A stretch of DNA of 64,000 bases, from positions 930,001 through 994,000 of the forward strand of contig NZ_JAPDPC010000001.1 in assembly GCF_026283945.1 (NCBI RefSeq), read 5' to 3'. The stretch comes from Dyella humicola. GTDB lineage: Bacteria; Pseudomonadota; Gammaproteobacteria; Xanthomonadales; Rhodanobacteraceae. Positions 56,205-64,000 of this stretch are shown here, piece by piece. A program made the translations under genes and the position numbers. The first letter of the stretch is position 1, and each line of letters begins with the position of its first letter. The notes under the pieces are model-generated. The model was not told the origin of the DNA and searched no databases. It saw nothing but the letters and a program-made list of their open reading frames with translations.

Positions 56205-56894
56205 TCATCGCAATGTCACAAGGTGCGGGTCGTCGAGGCGCTCCAGATGGGGCCACGCGTTATAGGTCACCAGCCTGGCTCCGCGTGAGCTCAGTCGCAG
56301 TCGGGTCACGCCGGTATTCACCAGTGGCCAGCTGAGCTTGAAAGTCTGCGCGACGGGCGCCTCCAGCAAGGCGCTCGCGATCACGGCGATGGGGCCGCCG
56401 GACGTAAATGCCCATAGGGTCTTGGCGGGATGCTCGGCGAGCTGCTGTAGCGCGTCGAGGACATTCGCGCGAAACGTCGGCCAGGACAGGCTGTACTCCG
56501 CATCGTGTCGACCGCTGATCCAGCGTGCGACGGCGTCGGCGAACAGGCGCTGGAACGCGCGATGCGGATCGGCGTCCTGTTTGAGTTCGGCACGCAGGGC
56601 ACCCGGTCCGGCAAGATCGGGACGGTGGCGCGCGAGTATTTCGTGGTGATCGAATTCGTCCAGGCCAGGAAACAGTACGGCCGGCGAACTCAAGCCGGCT
56701 GCTTGCAGGCACAAGGAAGCCGTATCGCGATGACGCAAGCGCGGCCCCACAGCAACCAGGTCGGGAGCAGGGCTGGATGCAGCCAGCCATTCACCGAGCA
56801 GGGACGATTGTTGCTCACCGATAGGCGAAAGCTGGTCATAGTCCTCCGCGCCGAAGCTGGCCTGGCCGTGACGGATCAGCAGCAGCTCGCGCAT
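56205..56894 (-). CDS. Histidine-phosphatase-family protein
   Basis: 229 residues. The catalytic RHG is in LLLIRHGQASFGAEDYDQLS near residue 8. VAVGPRLRHRDTA and LPGLDEFDHHEI are the other phosphoglycerate-mutase-fold segments, and a late TSGGPIAVIAS holds the position usually occupied by the second histidine (often TH/SH-GG). It lies 3 bases from the kinase gene. Its role with the acyl-CoA enzymes is unclear, perhaps removal of a phosphate added by the kinase. Confidence 0.87.
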   Translation of the reverse strand: MRELLLIRHGQASFGAEDYDQLSPIGEQQSSLLGEWLAASSPAPDLVAVGPRLRHRDTASLCLQAAGLSSPAVLFPGLDEFDHHEILARHRPDLAGPGALRAELKQDADPHRAFQRLFADAVARWISGRHDAEYSLSWPTFRANVLDALQQLAEHPAKTLWAFTSGGPIAVIASALLEAPVAQTFKLSWPLVNTGVTRLRLSSRGARLVTYNAWPHLERLDDPHLVTLR

Positions 56895-56897
56895 CGC

Positions 56898-57968
56898 TTA
56901 CGCCGCCTTGCCGGCGATGATGCGACGGCAACGCTGGCCCATGTAACGCGCGGCGTCGCCGAAACCGGCAAATTGCGGGTGGGTGGTCTGGCCCAGGGCG
57001 TAGCGACGGTAGATCTGCTGGATGATGACCATCAAGCGAAACAGGCCGAATACTTCGTAGAAGCCGAAGTTCGACACGTCCAGGCCGCTGCGTTGCCCGT
57101 AGTAGGCGACTACTTCGCGTCGGGTAAACATGCCGGCTTCGTGCGTGGGCTGGCGACGAAACGACTGGAACACGGCGTCGTCATCGGCTTGTACCCAATA
57201 GGCCAGCGACCCGCCGAGGTCCATCAACGGATCGCCGATCGTGGCCATCTCCCAGTCCAGCACGCCGATGATGCGCAGCGGGTCGTCCGCGTCGAGCACC
57301 AGGTTGTCGAAACGGTAGTCGTTGTGGATGACGCAGCTGGCGTTGTCGCGGGCGGGTTGATGCGCATCGAGCCAGGCGAGCACGTCATCGCATGGGTCGG
57401 AACCGTCGGTGGCGGCCTGTCGCCAGCGCTCGCTCCAGCCGCTTACTTGCCGCGCGATATAGCCGTCGCCTTTGCCCAGCGTGCTCAGGCCCGGTTGGGT
57501 GGTGTCGACGTGGTGCAGTTCGATAAGGCGGTCGATGAAGCCGCTGCACAGACGCTGCACGCCATCGCGATCCAGTCCCAGTGCGGGCGGCAGGTCGCGC
57601 CGAAGGATGGTGCCGTCGAAGCGTTCCATGACGTAGAAGTCCTGTCCGATTACGTCGGCGTCGTCGCAAAGAGCGAGGATCGCCGGCACATACGGATAGC
57701 GGGGCCTGAGCGCGCTCATCACGCGCGCTTCGCGCATCATGTCATGCGCAGACTTGGCCTTAGCGCCGCGTGGCGGTCGGCGCAATACAAGTTCCCGGTT
57801 GGCATAGCGGAGCAGGTAGGTGAGGTTCGACGCGCCACCGGGAAATTGTGTGACCGCAGGCGTGCCCTCCAGGTCTGCGATGTGCTGCTTGAGGAATGCA
57901 TCGACGCGCGAGGCATCGAATGCATCTTCCTCGCGCACCGGGCGTGTCTGGTCCGGTATCGCGGTCAC
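56898..57968 (-). CDS. APH-type phosphotransferase (ACAD10/11 N-domain-like kinase)
   Basis: 356 residues, aminoglycoside-phosphotransferase/choline-kinase fold. FPGGASNLTYLL is the nucleotide loop, VMERFDGTIL the hinge, CVIHNDYRFDNLVLD the catalytic loop (Asp and Asn), and VLDWEMATIGDPLMDLG the metal-binding loop. The start overlaps the acyl-CoA dehydrogenase stop by 4 bases. In mammalian ACAD10/11 and in the bacterial LvaA/LvaC system, such kinases pair with an acyl-CoA dehydrogenase in 4-hydroxyacyl-CoA breakdown. Antibiotic resistance is unlikely. Confidence 0.9.
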   Translation of the reverse strand: MTAIPDQTRPVREEDAFDASRVDAFLKQHIADLEGTPAVTQFPGGASNLTYLLRYANRELVLRRPPRGAKAKSAHDMMREARVMSALRPRYPYVPAILALCDDADVIGQDFYVMERFDGTILRRDLPPALGLDRDGVQRLCSGFIDRLIELHHVDTTQPGLSTLGKGDGYIARQVSGWSERWRQAATDGSDPCDDVLAWLDAHQPARDNASCVIHNDYRFDNLVLDADDPLRIIGVLDWEMATIGDPLMDLGGSLAYWVQADDDAVFQSFRRQPTHEAGMFTRREVVAYYGQRSGLDVSNFGFYEVFGLFRLMVIIQQIYRRYALGQTTHPQFAGFGDAARYMGQRCRRIIAGKAA

Positions 57969-59194
57969 GCACGAGCTCCTTTCGCCAACTGCGCCTTGGC
58001 CTCGAGTTTGGCGACCACGGCACGATGCACCTCGTCCGGACCGTCGGCCAGACGCAGCACACGCGCATAGGCGAAGAGTCGCGTCAGGGGCACATCGTCG
58101 GACAGGCCGGCGCCACCGTGGATCTGTATCGCGGCATCGGCGGCTTGTTGCGCCACGGCGGGTACCACCACCTTGATCTGCGAAATCAGGCTAAGTGCTG
58201 CCTTGATGCCATGCGTGTCGAGTGTCCACGCCGTCTTCAAAGTCAGCAGGCGCGCCTGCTCGATCGCCATGCGCAGGTTGGCCACGATGTCCGCATTGCC
58301 GCCGAGACGCAGCAGCGGCTTGCCGAACGCTACACGCGATTGGGCGCGCTCACATAACAAGCCAAGCGCGCGTTCGGCCGCGCCGAGCGCGCGCATGCAG
58401 TGATGTACTCGACCGGGGCCAAGCCGCCCCTGTGCAATCTCGAAACCACGCCCCGGGCCGAGGATGACGTGGTCCAGCGGCAGTCGCACGTTGCTGAAGC
58501 TCAGCTCGCCGTGGCCGGACGGTTCGTCGTAGTCATGGAATACCGGCAACATGCGCTCGATGTGTACACCAGCCTGATCCAGCGGACAAATCACCATGCT
58601 GTGCCGCCGATGCGGTTCGGTATGCTCGTCGCTCAGGCCCATGAAGATCACGAAGCGGCAGTGCGGATGGCCAAGGCCCGTTGTCCACCATTTGCGACCG
58701 TTGAGCACGATGTGATCGCCATCGACCTGCGCCGTCGCCCGCATATTGGTGGCATCGGACGAAGCCACTTCCGGCTCGGTCATCGCGAAGCCCGAGCGGA
58801 TCTGGCCATCGAGCAGCGGCGTCAGCCAACGTTCGCGTTGAGCGGGTGAGCCATAGCGATGGAGCACTTCCATATTGCCGCTGTCGGGCGCAGCGCAATT
58901 GAACACTTCCGGCGCGATGAAGGAGTGCCCCATGAGCTCGGCCAGCGGCGCATAGTCGAGATTGCTGAGGCTAGGGCCACCTTCAAGGTCAGGCAGAAAC
59001 AGATTCCACAGCCCCTCGGCACGGGCACGAGCCTTCAACTGCTCCATGATGACCGGCTGGCGCCATTGGCGATGGTCGGCACCGCCGGCCAACTGGGCGG
59101 CATAAACGGACTCGGCCGGGATGACTTCCTCACGCATGAAGCGATCGAGGCGTTCGGCAAGCGCTCGGGTGCGCTCGGAAGGTGAGAAGTCCAT
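57965..59194 (-). CDS. Acyl-CoA dehydrogenase (ACAD11/LvaC-like)
   Basis: 409 residues, FAD-dependent. The start follows GGAGG. APDSGNMEVLHRYGSP, FAMTEPEVASSDATNM and the flavin segment WWTTGLGHPHCRF fit the ACAD10/11 subgroup. Near the C-terminus, LADGPDEVHRAVVAKLEAKA occupies the place of the usual catalytic-base region, with Asp where common acyl-CoA dehydrogenases have Glu. It is the first gene of the cluster and is transcribed away from the LysR gene. The start ATG at 59194 is clear. Confidence 0.93.
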   Translation of the reverse strand: MDFSPSERTRALAERLDRFMREEVIPAESVYAAQLAGGADHRQWRQPVIMEQLKARARAEGLWNLFLPDLEGGPSLSNLDYAPLAELMGHSFIAPEVFNCAAPDSGNMEVLHRYGSPAQRERWLTPLLDGQIRSGFAMTEPEVASSDATNMRATAQVDGDHIVLNGRKWWTTGLGHPHCRFVIFMGLSDEHTEPHRRHSMVICPLDQAGVHIERMLPVFHDYDEPSGHGELSFSNVRLPLDHVILGPGRGFEIAQGRLGPGRVHHCMRALGAAERALGLLCERAQSRVAFGKPLLRLGGNADIVANLRMAIEQARLLTLKTAWTLDTHGIKAALSLISQIKVVVPAVAQQAADAAIQIHGGAGLSDDVPLTRLFAYARVLRLADGPDEVHRAVVAKLEAKAQLAKGARA

Positions 59195-59322
59195 GGCTTT
59201 CCTCCAGAAGCAGCCAGCCTACGCCTGCGTCGTCGGATAATTAAAATGAATATGCTTTATGTCTACGTATTAGTCATGTGAATATGTTGGCGGTGAGCCG
59301 TGCCGGCTCAAGGGAGGTTGCC
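59195..59322. promoter_or_regulatory. Divergent AT-rich promoter region of the acyl-CoA cluster and lysR
   Basis: 128 bases between divergent starts. Bases 59236-59284 are much richer in A/T than their surroundings (GGATAATTAAAATGAATATG and on). It should hold both promoters and the LysR operator. I could not fix the exact LysR box. Confidence 0.55.
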
Positions 59323-60237
59323 GTGGAGCGCGACAGTCGCATCGATCTCAATCTGTTTCGCGTGCTCGACGCCATCTATAGCCAGGGCGGTGTGAGCGCG
59401 GCGGCACGGGTGCTGCACCTCACCCAGCCCGCCGTCACACACGCGTTGGGCCGCTTGCGTGACCATCTCGGCGACCCGCTGTTCGTACGCCAGGGCAACC
59501 GTCTGCTGCCCACGGAGAAAGTACGCGCGATGATGCCGGCCGTGCAGGCGCATTTGAAAGGACTGCTGGGCAGCACGCACACGCAGCCTCGGTTCGACGC
59601 GGCGCAATTGCAGATGGAGTTTGTCATCGGCTTTCGCGACATTCTCGAATCGATTGCGCTGCCCGCCCTGATGACGGACATCGAACGCTTCGCGCCCGGT
59701 GTGCGGGTCGTCAGTCGGCGTCTCGCCGCCGATGAAGTGGAGCGCGAACTGAGTACGGGCGCGCTTGATCTGGCGGTGGACCGGCCGCTGCGTGCCGGGC
59801 CGCGTATTTCGCGTCGCCATTTGCTGGATGAGTCGCTGGCGGTGGTCGTGCGCCGCGATCATCCGTTCGCGAGCCAGCTGCGGCGTGCCGACTACCTCGA
59901 TGCGCAGCATGTCGTCGTCTCGCCGCTTGGTGAGTCGAACGCGCTGGACTTGCTGCTGGGGCAGAGCGGCATGTTTCGCGAAGTACGCCTGGTCTGCCAG
60001 CACTACTTTTCCGCGTGCCAGATCGTTGCCGCCAGCGATTTGCTGCTGACCGTGCCGCAGTCCTATGCGAACCACCTCGCGAGCCTGTTGCCGGTTGCGG
60101 TTTGCCCCTTGCCGATTCGCCTGAAGGCGTTTCCGATCCTCGCCTACTGGCATGACTCCAAGGACGACGACCAGGCGCACGGCTGGTTTCGCGAGCGCCT
60201 CGTGCATGCCATTACGCACGCGATGGGGCCGTCTTGA
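59323..60237 (+). CDS. LysR-family transcription regulator
   Basis: 304 residues from a GTG at 59323, with AGGGAGG at 59311-59317 five bases before it; an earlier GTG at 59278 is less well supported. The N-terminal helix-turn-helix has LNLFRVLDAIYSQGGVSAAARVLHLTQPAVTHALGRLRDHLG. The substrate-binding domain follows with VIGFRDILES and LSTGALDLAVDRPL. It is divergent from the acyl-CoA dehydrogenase cluster, so it is the probable local regulator; the inducer is unknown. Confidence 0.92.
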   Translation: MERDSRIDLNLFRVLDAIYSQGGVSAAARVLHLTQPAVTHALGRLRDHLGDPLFVRQGNRLLPTEKVRAMMPAVQAHLKGLLGSTHTQPRFDAAQLQMEFVIGFRDILESIALPALMTDIERFAPGVRVVSRRLAADEVERELSTGALDLAVDRPLRAGPRISRRHLLDESLAVVVRRDHPFASQLRRADYLDAQHVVVSPLGESNALDLLLGQSGMFREVRLVCQHYFSACQIVAASDLLLTVPQSYANHLASLLPVAVCPLPIRLKAFPILAYWHDSKDDDQAHGWFRERLVHAITHAMGPS

Positions 60238-60373
60238 AACTGACTTGCCCATGACGCGGATACAGGCGCAGGATGCTCGGACCGGGTTGCACAAAATGTT
60301 GGTGCAAAGCGGCTGATAGCCCAGGAACAACCCGGCGACGCGCGTCGGGATGGCTCATGACGAGGTGTCTTGC

Positions 60374-62050
60374 ATGTCGGATCAGTCCCCATCGCCCGAG
60401 ATCGTGTACGACCCTACCGATCCCATGTTGCGCAAGGAGCAGATGTTCCCGCGCTTGAGTCCGGAGATGGTTCAACGTATTGCTGCCTACGGTCAGGAGG
60501 AGTTGGTGCCAACCGGCACCCTGCTGTTCGAGCGAGGCCAGCGTGGCTCCGATTTCTTCCTCGTGCTGGAAGGCCTGGTCGAGGTGTTCGAGACGGACAA
60601 GTTCGGACACCCGAACGTATTCACCATTCATGCTGCGCGCCAGTTCAGCGGCGAAATGAACCTGTTCAACCAGCGCAGCATCCTGGCCTCGGCGCGCGCT
60701 GCCTGCGACAGCAAGGTGGTGCGTGTGCGTTCGGAGGACTTCCGTCGCATGGTCGCTTCGGAGGCCGATATCAGCGAAATCATCATGCGCGCCTTCATCC
60801 TGCGCCGGGTCGGCCTGATCCGGCAGGGCCTCGGCGGCGTGGTGCTGGTCGGTCCTGGGCATAGCGCCGACACGCTGCGGCTGGAGCGCTTCCTGGTGCG
60901 CAACGGCTACCCGCATAAGCTGATCGACACGGAGGTCGATCCGGACGCGGACGGTTTTGTCGCGTGCTTCCAGTTGAAGACCGAACAGTTGCCCGTGGTG
61001 ATCTGCCCGGAACGCTGCTTCCTGCAGAACCCGAGCAACGCCGAGTTGGCCGACGAGCTCGGACTCACCGAGACGATCGACCCGCAGCACGTGTATGACG
61101 TGGTGGTGGTGGGCGCCGGTCCTGCCGGGCTGGCGTCTGCCGTCTATGCCGCGTCTGAAGGCCTTTCCACCCTCGTGGTGGAAGGCATGGCGCCGGGCGG
61201 GCAGGCGGGCACCTCGTCGAAGATCGAGAACTACCTGGGCTTCCCCACGGGTATCTCCGGGCAAGCATTGGCCGGACGCGCCCAGGCGCAGGCACAGAAG
61301 TTCGGCGCGCGACTGGCCATCTCGCGCCAGGCAGCAAGCGTCGACTGCTCAGAGCAGCCGTTTCGGCTGCAGCTCGACGACGGCCAGGAGGTCACGGCGC
61401 GGGTGGTCATCGTCGCCACCGGCGCCCGCTACCGCAAACTCGATGTGCCCGGCTATGCGCGTTTCGAAGGTGCGGGGATTCATTACGCAGCGACCGCGAT
61501 GGAAGGTCAGCTGTGCAAGAACGAGGAAGTCGTCGTGGTCGGCGGCGGTAATTCCGCCGGGCAGGCAGCGGTATTCCTCGCCGGCATCGCGGCACACGTG
61601 CACGTGCTGGTGCGTTCCGATGGACTTGCCGCCACCATGTCCGACTACCTGGTGCAACGCATCGCGCGCTCATCGTCGATCACCCTGCATGCGCGTAGCG
61701 AGATCGTCGGCCTCGAAGGCGAAGAGCGCTTGCGGCATGTGAGCTGGCGTCATCGAGATACCGGTGAGCTGACCACGCGCCCGGTTGGCAACATGTTTGT
61801 GATGATCGGCGCGGAACCCTGCACCGAGTGGCTGAAAGACTGCCTTGCACTCGATAACAAGGGCTTCGTGCTGACCGGGCGCTGCGCCGAAGGCCACCTG
61901 CTGGAGTCGCCCTATGCCACCACCAAGCCGGGCATCTTTGCGGTCGGCGACGTGCGCTCCGGCTCGGTGAAGCGTGTGGCTTCCAGTGTCGGTGAGGGCT
62001 CGGTGGTGATCCAGGCCGTGCATCGCTATCTCGCCCCGGACGTCGGCTGA
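60374..62050 (+). CDS. cNMP-binding domain / thioredoxin-reductase-like fusion
   Basis: 558 residues from the ATG at 60374 (GAGG at 60362-60365). Residues ~30-140 are a cyclic-nucleotide-binding-type domain ([32 protein letters not shown]). Residues ~150-230 look like a glutaredoxin/thioredoxin fold ([30 protein letters not shown]) without a CxxC. The rest is a FAD/NAD(P) reductase with [52 protein letters not shown] and [16 protein letters not shown]. The CxxC of thioredoxin reductase is replaced by AATAMEG. It may be a diaphorase-type or ligand-gated oxidoreductase. Confidence 0.88.
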   Translation: MSDQSPSPEIVYDPTDPMLRKEQMFPRLSPEMVQRIAAYGQEELVPTGTLLFERGQRGSDFFLVLEGLVEVFETDKFGHPNVFTIHAARQFSGEMNLFNQRSILASARAACDSKVVRVRSEDFRRMVASEADISEIIMRAFILRRVGLIRQGLGGVVLVGPGHSADTLRLERFLVRNGYPHKLIDTEVDPDADGFVACFQLKTEQLPVVICPERCFLQNPSNAELADELGLTETIDPQHVYDVVVVGAGPAGLASAVYAASEGLSTLVVEGMAPGGQAGTSSKIENYLGFPTGISGQALAGRAQAQAQKFGARLAISRQAASVDCSEQPFRLQLDDGQEVTARVVIVATGARYRKLDVPGYARFEGAGIHYAATAMEGQLCKNEEVVVVGGGNSAGQAAVFLAGIAAHVHVLVRSDGLAATMSDYLVQRIARSSSITLHARSEIVGLEGEERLRHVSWRHRDTGELTTRPVGNMFVMIGAEPCTEWLKDCLALDNKGFVLTGRCAEGHLLESPYATTKPGIFAVGDVRSGSVKRVASSVGEGSVVIQAVHRYLAPDVG

Positions 62051-62159
62051 ATGCTCGTGCATTCGATCTACACTGTTCGCCTTTTGCTGGTGGACATCCG
62101 CATGCTCGCTCGATCGTTTTCCCTCGCGCATCGTCGCCTGCCGGTGTGTAGCTTGCCGC

Positions 62160-62990
62160 ATGGCTGACGTGCGCCAGTGGTTGGCCCAGGCGGCGCTCCA
62201 GCTCGGCGACAGGCTGGAAGCGGAACTGCTGCTGGTCCATGTCCTGGACAAGCCGCGTAGCTGGTTGATTGCGCATGCAGACGATGCGCTGGATGCAGCG
62301 CATGAGGCCGATTACGCAGCCCTGGTCGAGCGTCGACGGCATGGCGAGCCCGTGGCCTACATCACCGGCCGCCGTGGTTTCTGGTCGTTTGATCTCGAGG
62401 TCACGCCAGCAACGCTCATCCCGCGCCCCGAGACTGAATTGCTGGTGGAGTTGGCGCTAGACAAATTGCCGGCAAAGCGTGCCTCGCGCGTGGCCGATCT
62501 TGGCACCGGTAGCGGAGCCATCGCCCTTGCCCTTGCACGCGAATGCACGCGCGCGCAGGTGCTGGCCACCGACGCGAGTGCAGAGGCGCTTGCGGTCGCC
62601 CGGCGCAATGCCGAACGCCTGGGTATCGCCAATGTCACGTTTGTGCAGGGCGACTGGCTTGCTCCGCTGGCGGATCAGCGCTTCGACCTGATCGTCTCCA
62701 ATCCGCCCTACATCGAAGCGGACGATGCACATCTCGCGCAAGGCGATCTGCGCTTTGAGCCAGCCAGCGCACTCGCCTCAGGGCACGATGGGCTGGACGC
62801 CATCCGACGCATCGCGGCCGACGCGCGCGCTCACCTTGAGCCGGGCGGCTGGTTGATGATGGAACACGGCTGGAACCAGGGCGAAGCGGTGCGAGCCGTA
62901 CTGACGGGAGCTGGATTCGTCGAGGTGTTTACCGCGGTCGACCTGGAGCAGCGCGACCGGGTGAGTGGTGGGCAAAAAGGCGACGACTAG
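62160..62990 (+). CDS. prmC: Peptide-release-factor glutamine methyltransferase PrmC
   Basis: 276 residues. It methylates the GGQ glutamine of release factors. The SAM site is [16 protein letters not shown], the substrate motif is [13 protein letters not shown] near residue 183, and the start [16 protein letters not shown] is typical. The C-terminal [15 protein letters not shown] completes the fold. prmC usually follows prfA, which is not seen here. Confidence 0.93.
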   Translation: MADVRQWLAQAALQLGDRLEAELLLVHVLDKPRSWLIAHADDALDAAHEADYAALVERRRHGEPVAYITGRRGFWSFDLEVTPATLIPRPETELLVELALDKLPAKRASRVADLGTGSGAIALALARECTRAQVLATDASAEALAVARRNAERLGIANVTFVQGDWLAPLADQRFDLIVSNPPYIEADDAHLAQGDLRFEPASALASGHDGLDAIRRIAADARAHLEPGGWLMMEHGWNQGEAVRAVLTGAGFVEVFTAVDLEQRDRVSGGQKGDD

Positions 62991-62995
62991 GCGTC

Positions 62996-63027
62996 GCCAG
63001 CCGATGTGCTGAGGCACACCGGCTGGC
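62996..63027. terminator. Hairpin between convergent prmC and dxs
   Basis: GCCAGCCGATGTGC, loop TGAG, GCACACCGGCTGGC: a 14-bp stem with one A-C mismatch at 63004/63019. It has no long T-run but sits between the two stops, so it may serve both genes. Confidence 0.7.
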
Positions 63028-63040
63028 TGACAACCGAGAC

Positions 63041-64000
63041 TCAGGCCGTGACCTGACTCAACGTGCCCACGTGCGGGAAGCGGGCTCGAATCGCCTTGCG
63101 AATGCCGGGCAGATCGAGGCCGGCCATGGTCAGCACCTCTTCGCGGCTGCCGTGTTCCAGATACACATCGGGCAGACCCAGGTGCAGGATGGGCATGAGC
63201 ACGCCATGCGCGGCCAGGCATTCCGCCACCGCGCTGCCAGCGCCGCCCGCGATGGCGTTGTCTTCAAGCGTGACGAAGGCTTCATGGGTATTCGCCAGCT
63301 CGAGGATCATCGCCTCGTCCAGCGGCTTCACGAAGCGCATGTTGACCAGGGTGGCATCGAGTTCGGCGGCGATTTCCGCCGCAGGCGCCAGCATCGCGCC
63401 GAAGCTGAGCAGGGCAAGACCACGGCCGCGACGACGCAGCTCCGCCTTGCCGATTGGTAACGTTTCCAGTTCCTTGCTCAAGGCAATGCCGGGGCCGGTG
63501 CCACGCGGATAGCGCACCGCCGCCGGACCATGGTGCTGAAAGCCCGTACTGAGCATCATGCGGCATTCGTTTTCATCCGCGGGCGCCATGATGATCATGT
63601 TCGGCAGGCAACGCAGATAAGTCAGGTCGAAGCTGCCCGAATGCGTCGCACCGTCCGGACCGACCACGCCCGCGCGGTCGATGGCAAACGTCACATCGAG
63701 GTTCTGCAGCGCTACGTCGTGGATGGCCTGGTCATACGCGCGCTGCAGGAAGGTGGAATAGATCGCCACCACCGGCTTGGCGCCCTCGCAGGCCATGCCG
63801 GCCGCCAGCGTCACGGCGTGCTGCTCGGCAATTGCCACGTCGAAATAGCGTTGCGGGTATTCCTTGGAGAAGCGAACCAGTCCGGAGCCTTCGCGCATGG
63901 CCGGCGTGATGCCGAGCAGACGGCTGTCCGCGGCGGCCATGTCGCACAACCAGTCACTGAAGATGTCGGTGTAGGTGGGCTTGGACGGCGCGGATTTCTT
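63041..64000 (-). CDS. dxs: 1-deoxy-D-xylulose-5-phosphate synthase, partial (N-terminus beyond the right edge)
   Basis: TPP-dependent enzyme starting the non-mevalonate isoprenoid pathway. The frame is open to base 64000, giving 319 C-terminal residues of about 620-640. [20 protein letters not shown] contains the catalytic Glu, then [30 protein letters not shown], and the C-terminal domain has [12 protein letters not shown] and [15 protein letters not shown]. The N-terminal TPP-binding part is outside the window. It is convergent with prmC. Confidence 0.96.
   Translation of the reverse strand, partial: KKSAPSKPTYTDIFSDWLCDMAAADSRLLGITPAMREGSGLVRFSKEYPQRYFDVAIAEQHAVTLAAGMACEGAKPVVAIYSTFLQRAYDQAIHDVALQNLDVTFAIDRAGVVGPDGATHSGSFDLTYLRCLPNMIIMAPADENECRMMLSTGFQHHGPAAVRYPRGTGPGIALSKELETLPIGKAELRRRGRGLALLSFGAMLAPAAEIAAELDATLVNMRFVKPLDEAMILELANTHEAFVTLEDNAIAGGAGSAVAECLAAHGVLMPILHLGLPDVYLEHGSREEVLTMAGLDLPGIRKAIRARFPHVGTLSQVTA

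Noticed and set aside
56898-57968. Aminoglycoside-resistance gene
   Set aside because: The APH fold is shared with many metabolic kinases, and the overlap with an acyl-CoA dehydrogenase points to acyl-CoA metabolism.
56505-58070. 521-codon plus-strand frame over the histidine-phosphatase and kinase genes
   Set aside because: It is antisense to two recognised genes and runs across their boundary.

Overview
The window is GC-rich chromosomal DNA from a gammaproteobacterium. Gene content and order (B12-riboswitch/btuB/cob cluster, ruvC-ruvA-kup-ruvB-ybgC-tol-pal-queE-queC-tRNA-Lys, LysR/OxyR next to an M1 aminopeptidase) and the protein sequences suggest the Xanthomonadales, most likely Rhodanobacteraceae (Dyella, Rhodanobacter or Luteibacter-like). 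That placement is inference, because no database was searched. I see no prophage, insertion sequence, integrase or CRISPR array.

Layout. 1-3458: the 5' part of a trehalose-phosphatase gene (minus strand) diverges from clpB, which has a good heat-shock-type promoter. 3459-4227: a gene-free block that is one large imperfect palindrome of about 0.7 kb. 4228-15292: a cobalamin riboswitch and eleven genes for corrinoid uptake and late cobalamin assembly (btuB, an unknown six-helix membrane protein, cobO, cbiA, cbiB, cobD, cobQ, cobU, cobT, cobC, cobS), most of them with overlapping stop and start codons. Corrin-ring genes and btuCDF are absent here. 15465-20000: FmdB-type zinc ribbon, DUF3011 protein, aspS, an alpha/beta hydrolase, YebC. 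19981-31587: ruvC, ruvA, kup, ruvB, the Tol-Pal envelope operon, queE, queC and tRNA-Lys(TTT).

31699-40161 is the least ordinary region. It holds a membrane histidine kinase, a DUF3617 protein, an orphan PhnD-like binding protein, a NarL-type response regulator, a 570-residue fusion of a DotU/TssL domain to the cytoplasmic part of an IcmF/TssM protein with no other type VI genes nearby, and a hybrid histidine kinase. 40259-43356 is a minus-strand group: glnS, a nucleoside deaminase, a TVP38/DedA-like protein. 43357-49152: a hairpin repeat related to the palindrome, a DUF2007 protein, apt, a small anchored protein, oxyR with a recognisable OxyR site, and a secreted M1 aminopeptidase. 49342-53460 encodes a 1372-residue multi-domain membrane protein that I do not recognise.

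53514-59194 is a six-gene minus-strand cluster (acyl-CoA dehydrogenase, APH-type kinase, histidine phosphatase, two short-chain dehydrogenases, one medium-chain reductase) with a divergent LysR regulator. It looks like a catabolic module, possibly for 4-hydroxyacyl-CoAs. The right end holds a cNMP-binding/thioredoxin-reductase-like fusion, prmC and the 3' part of dxs.
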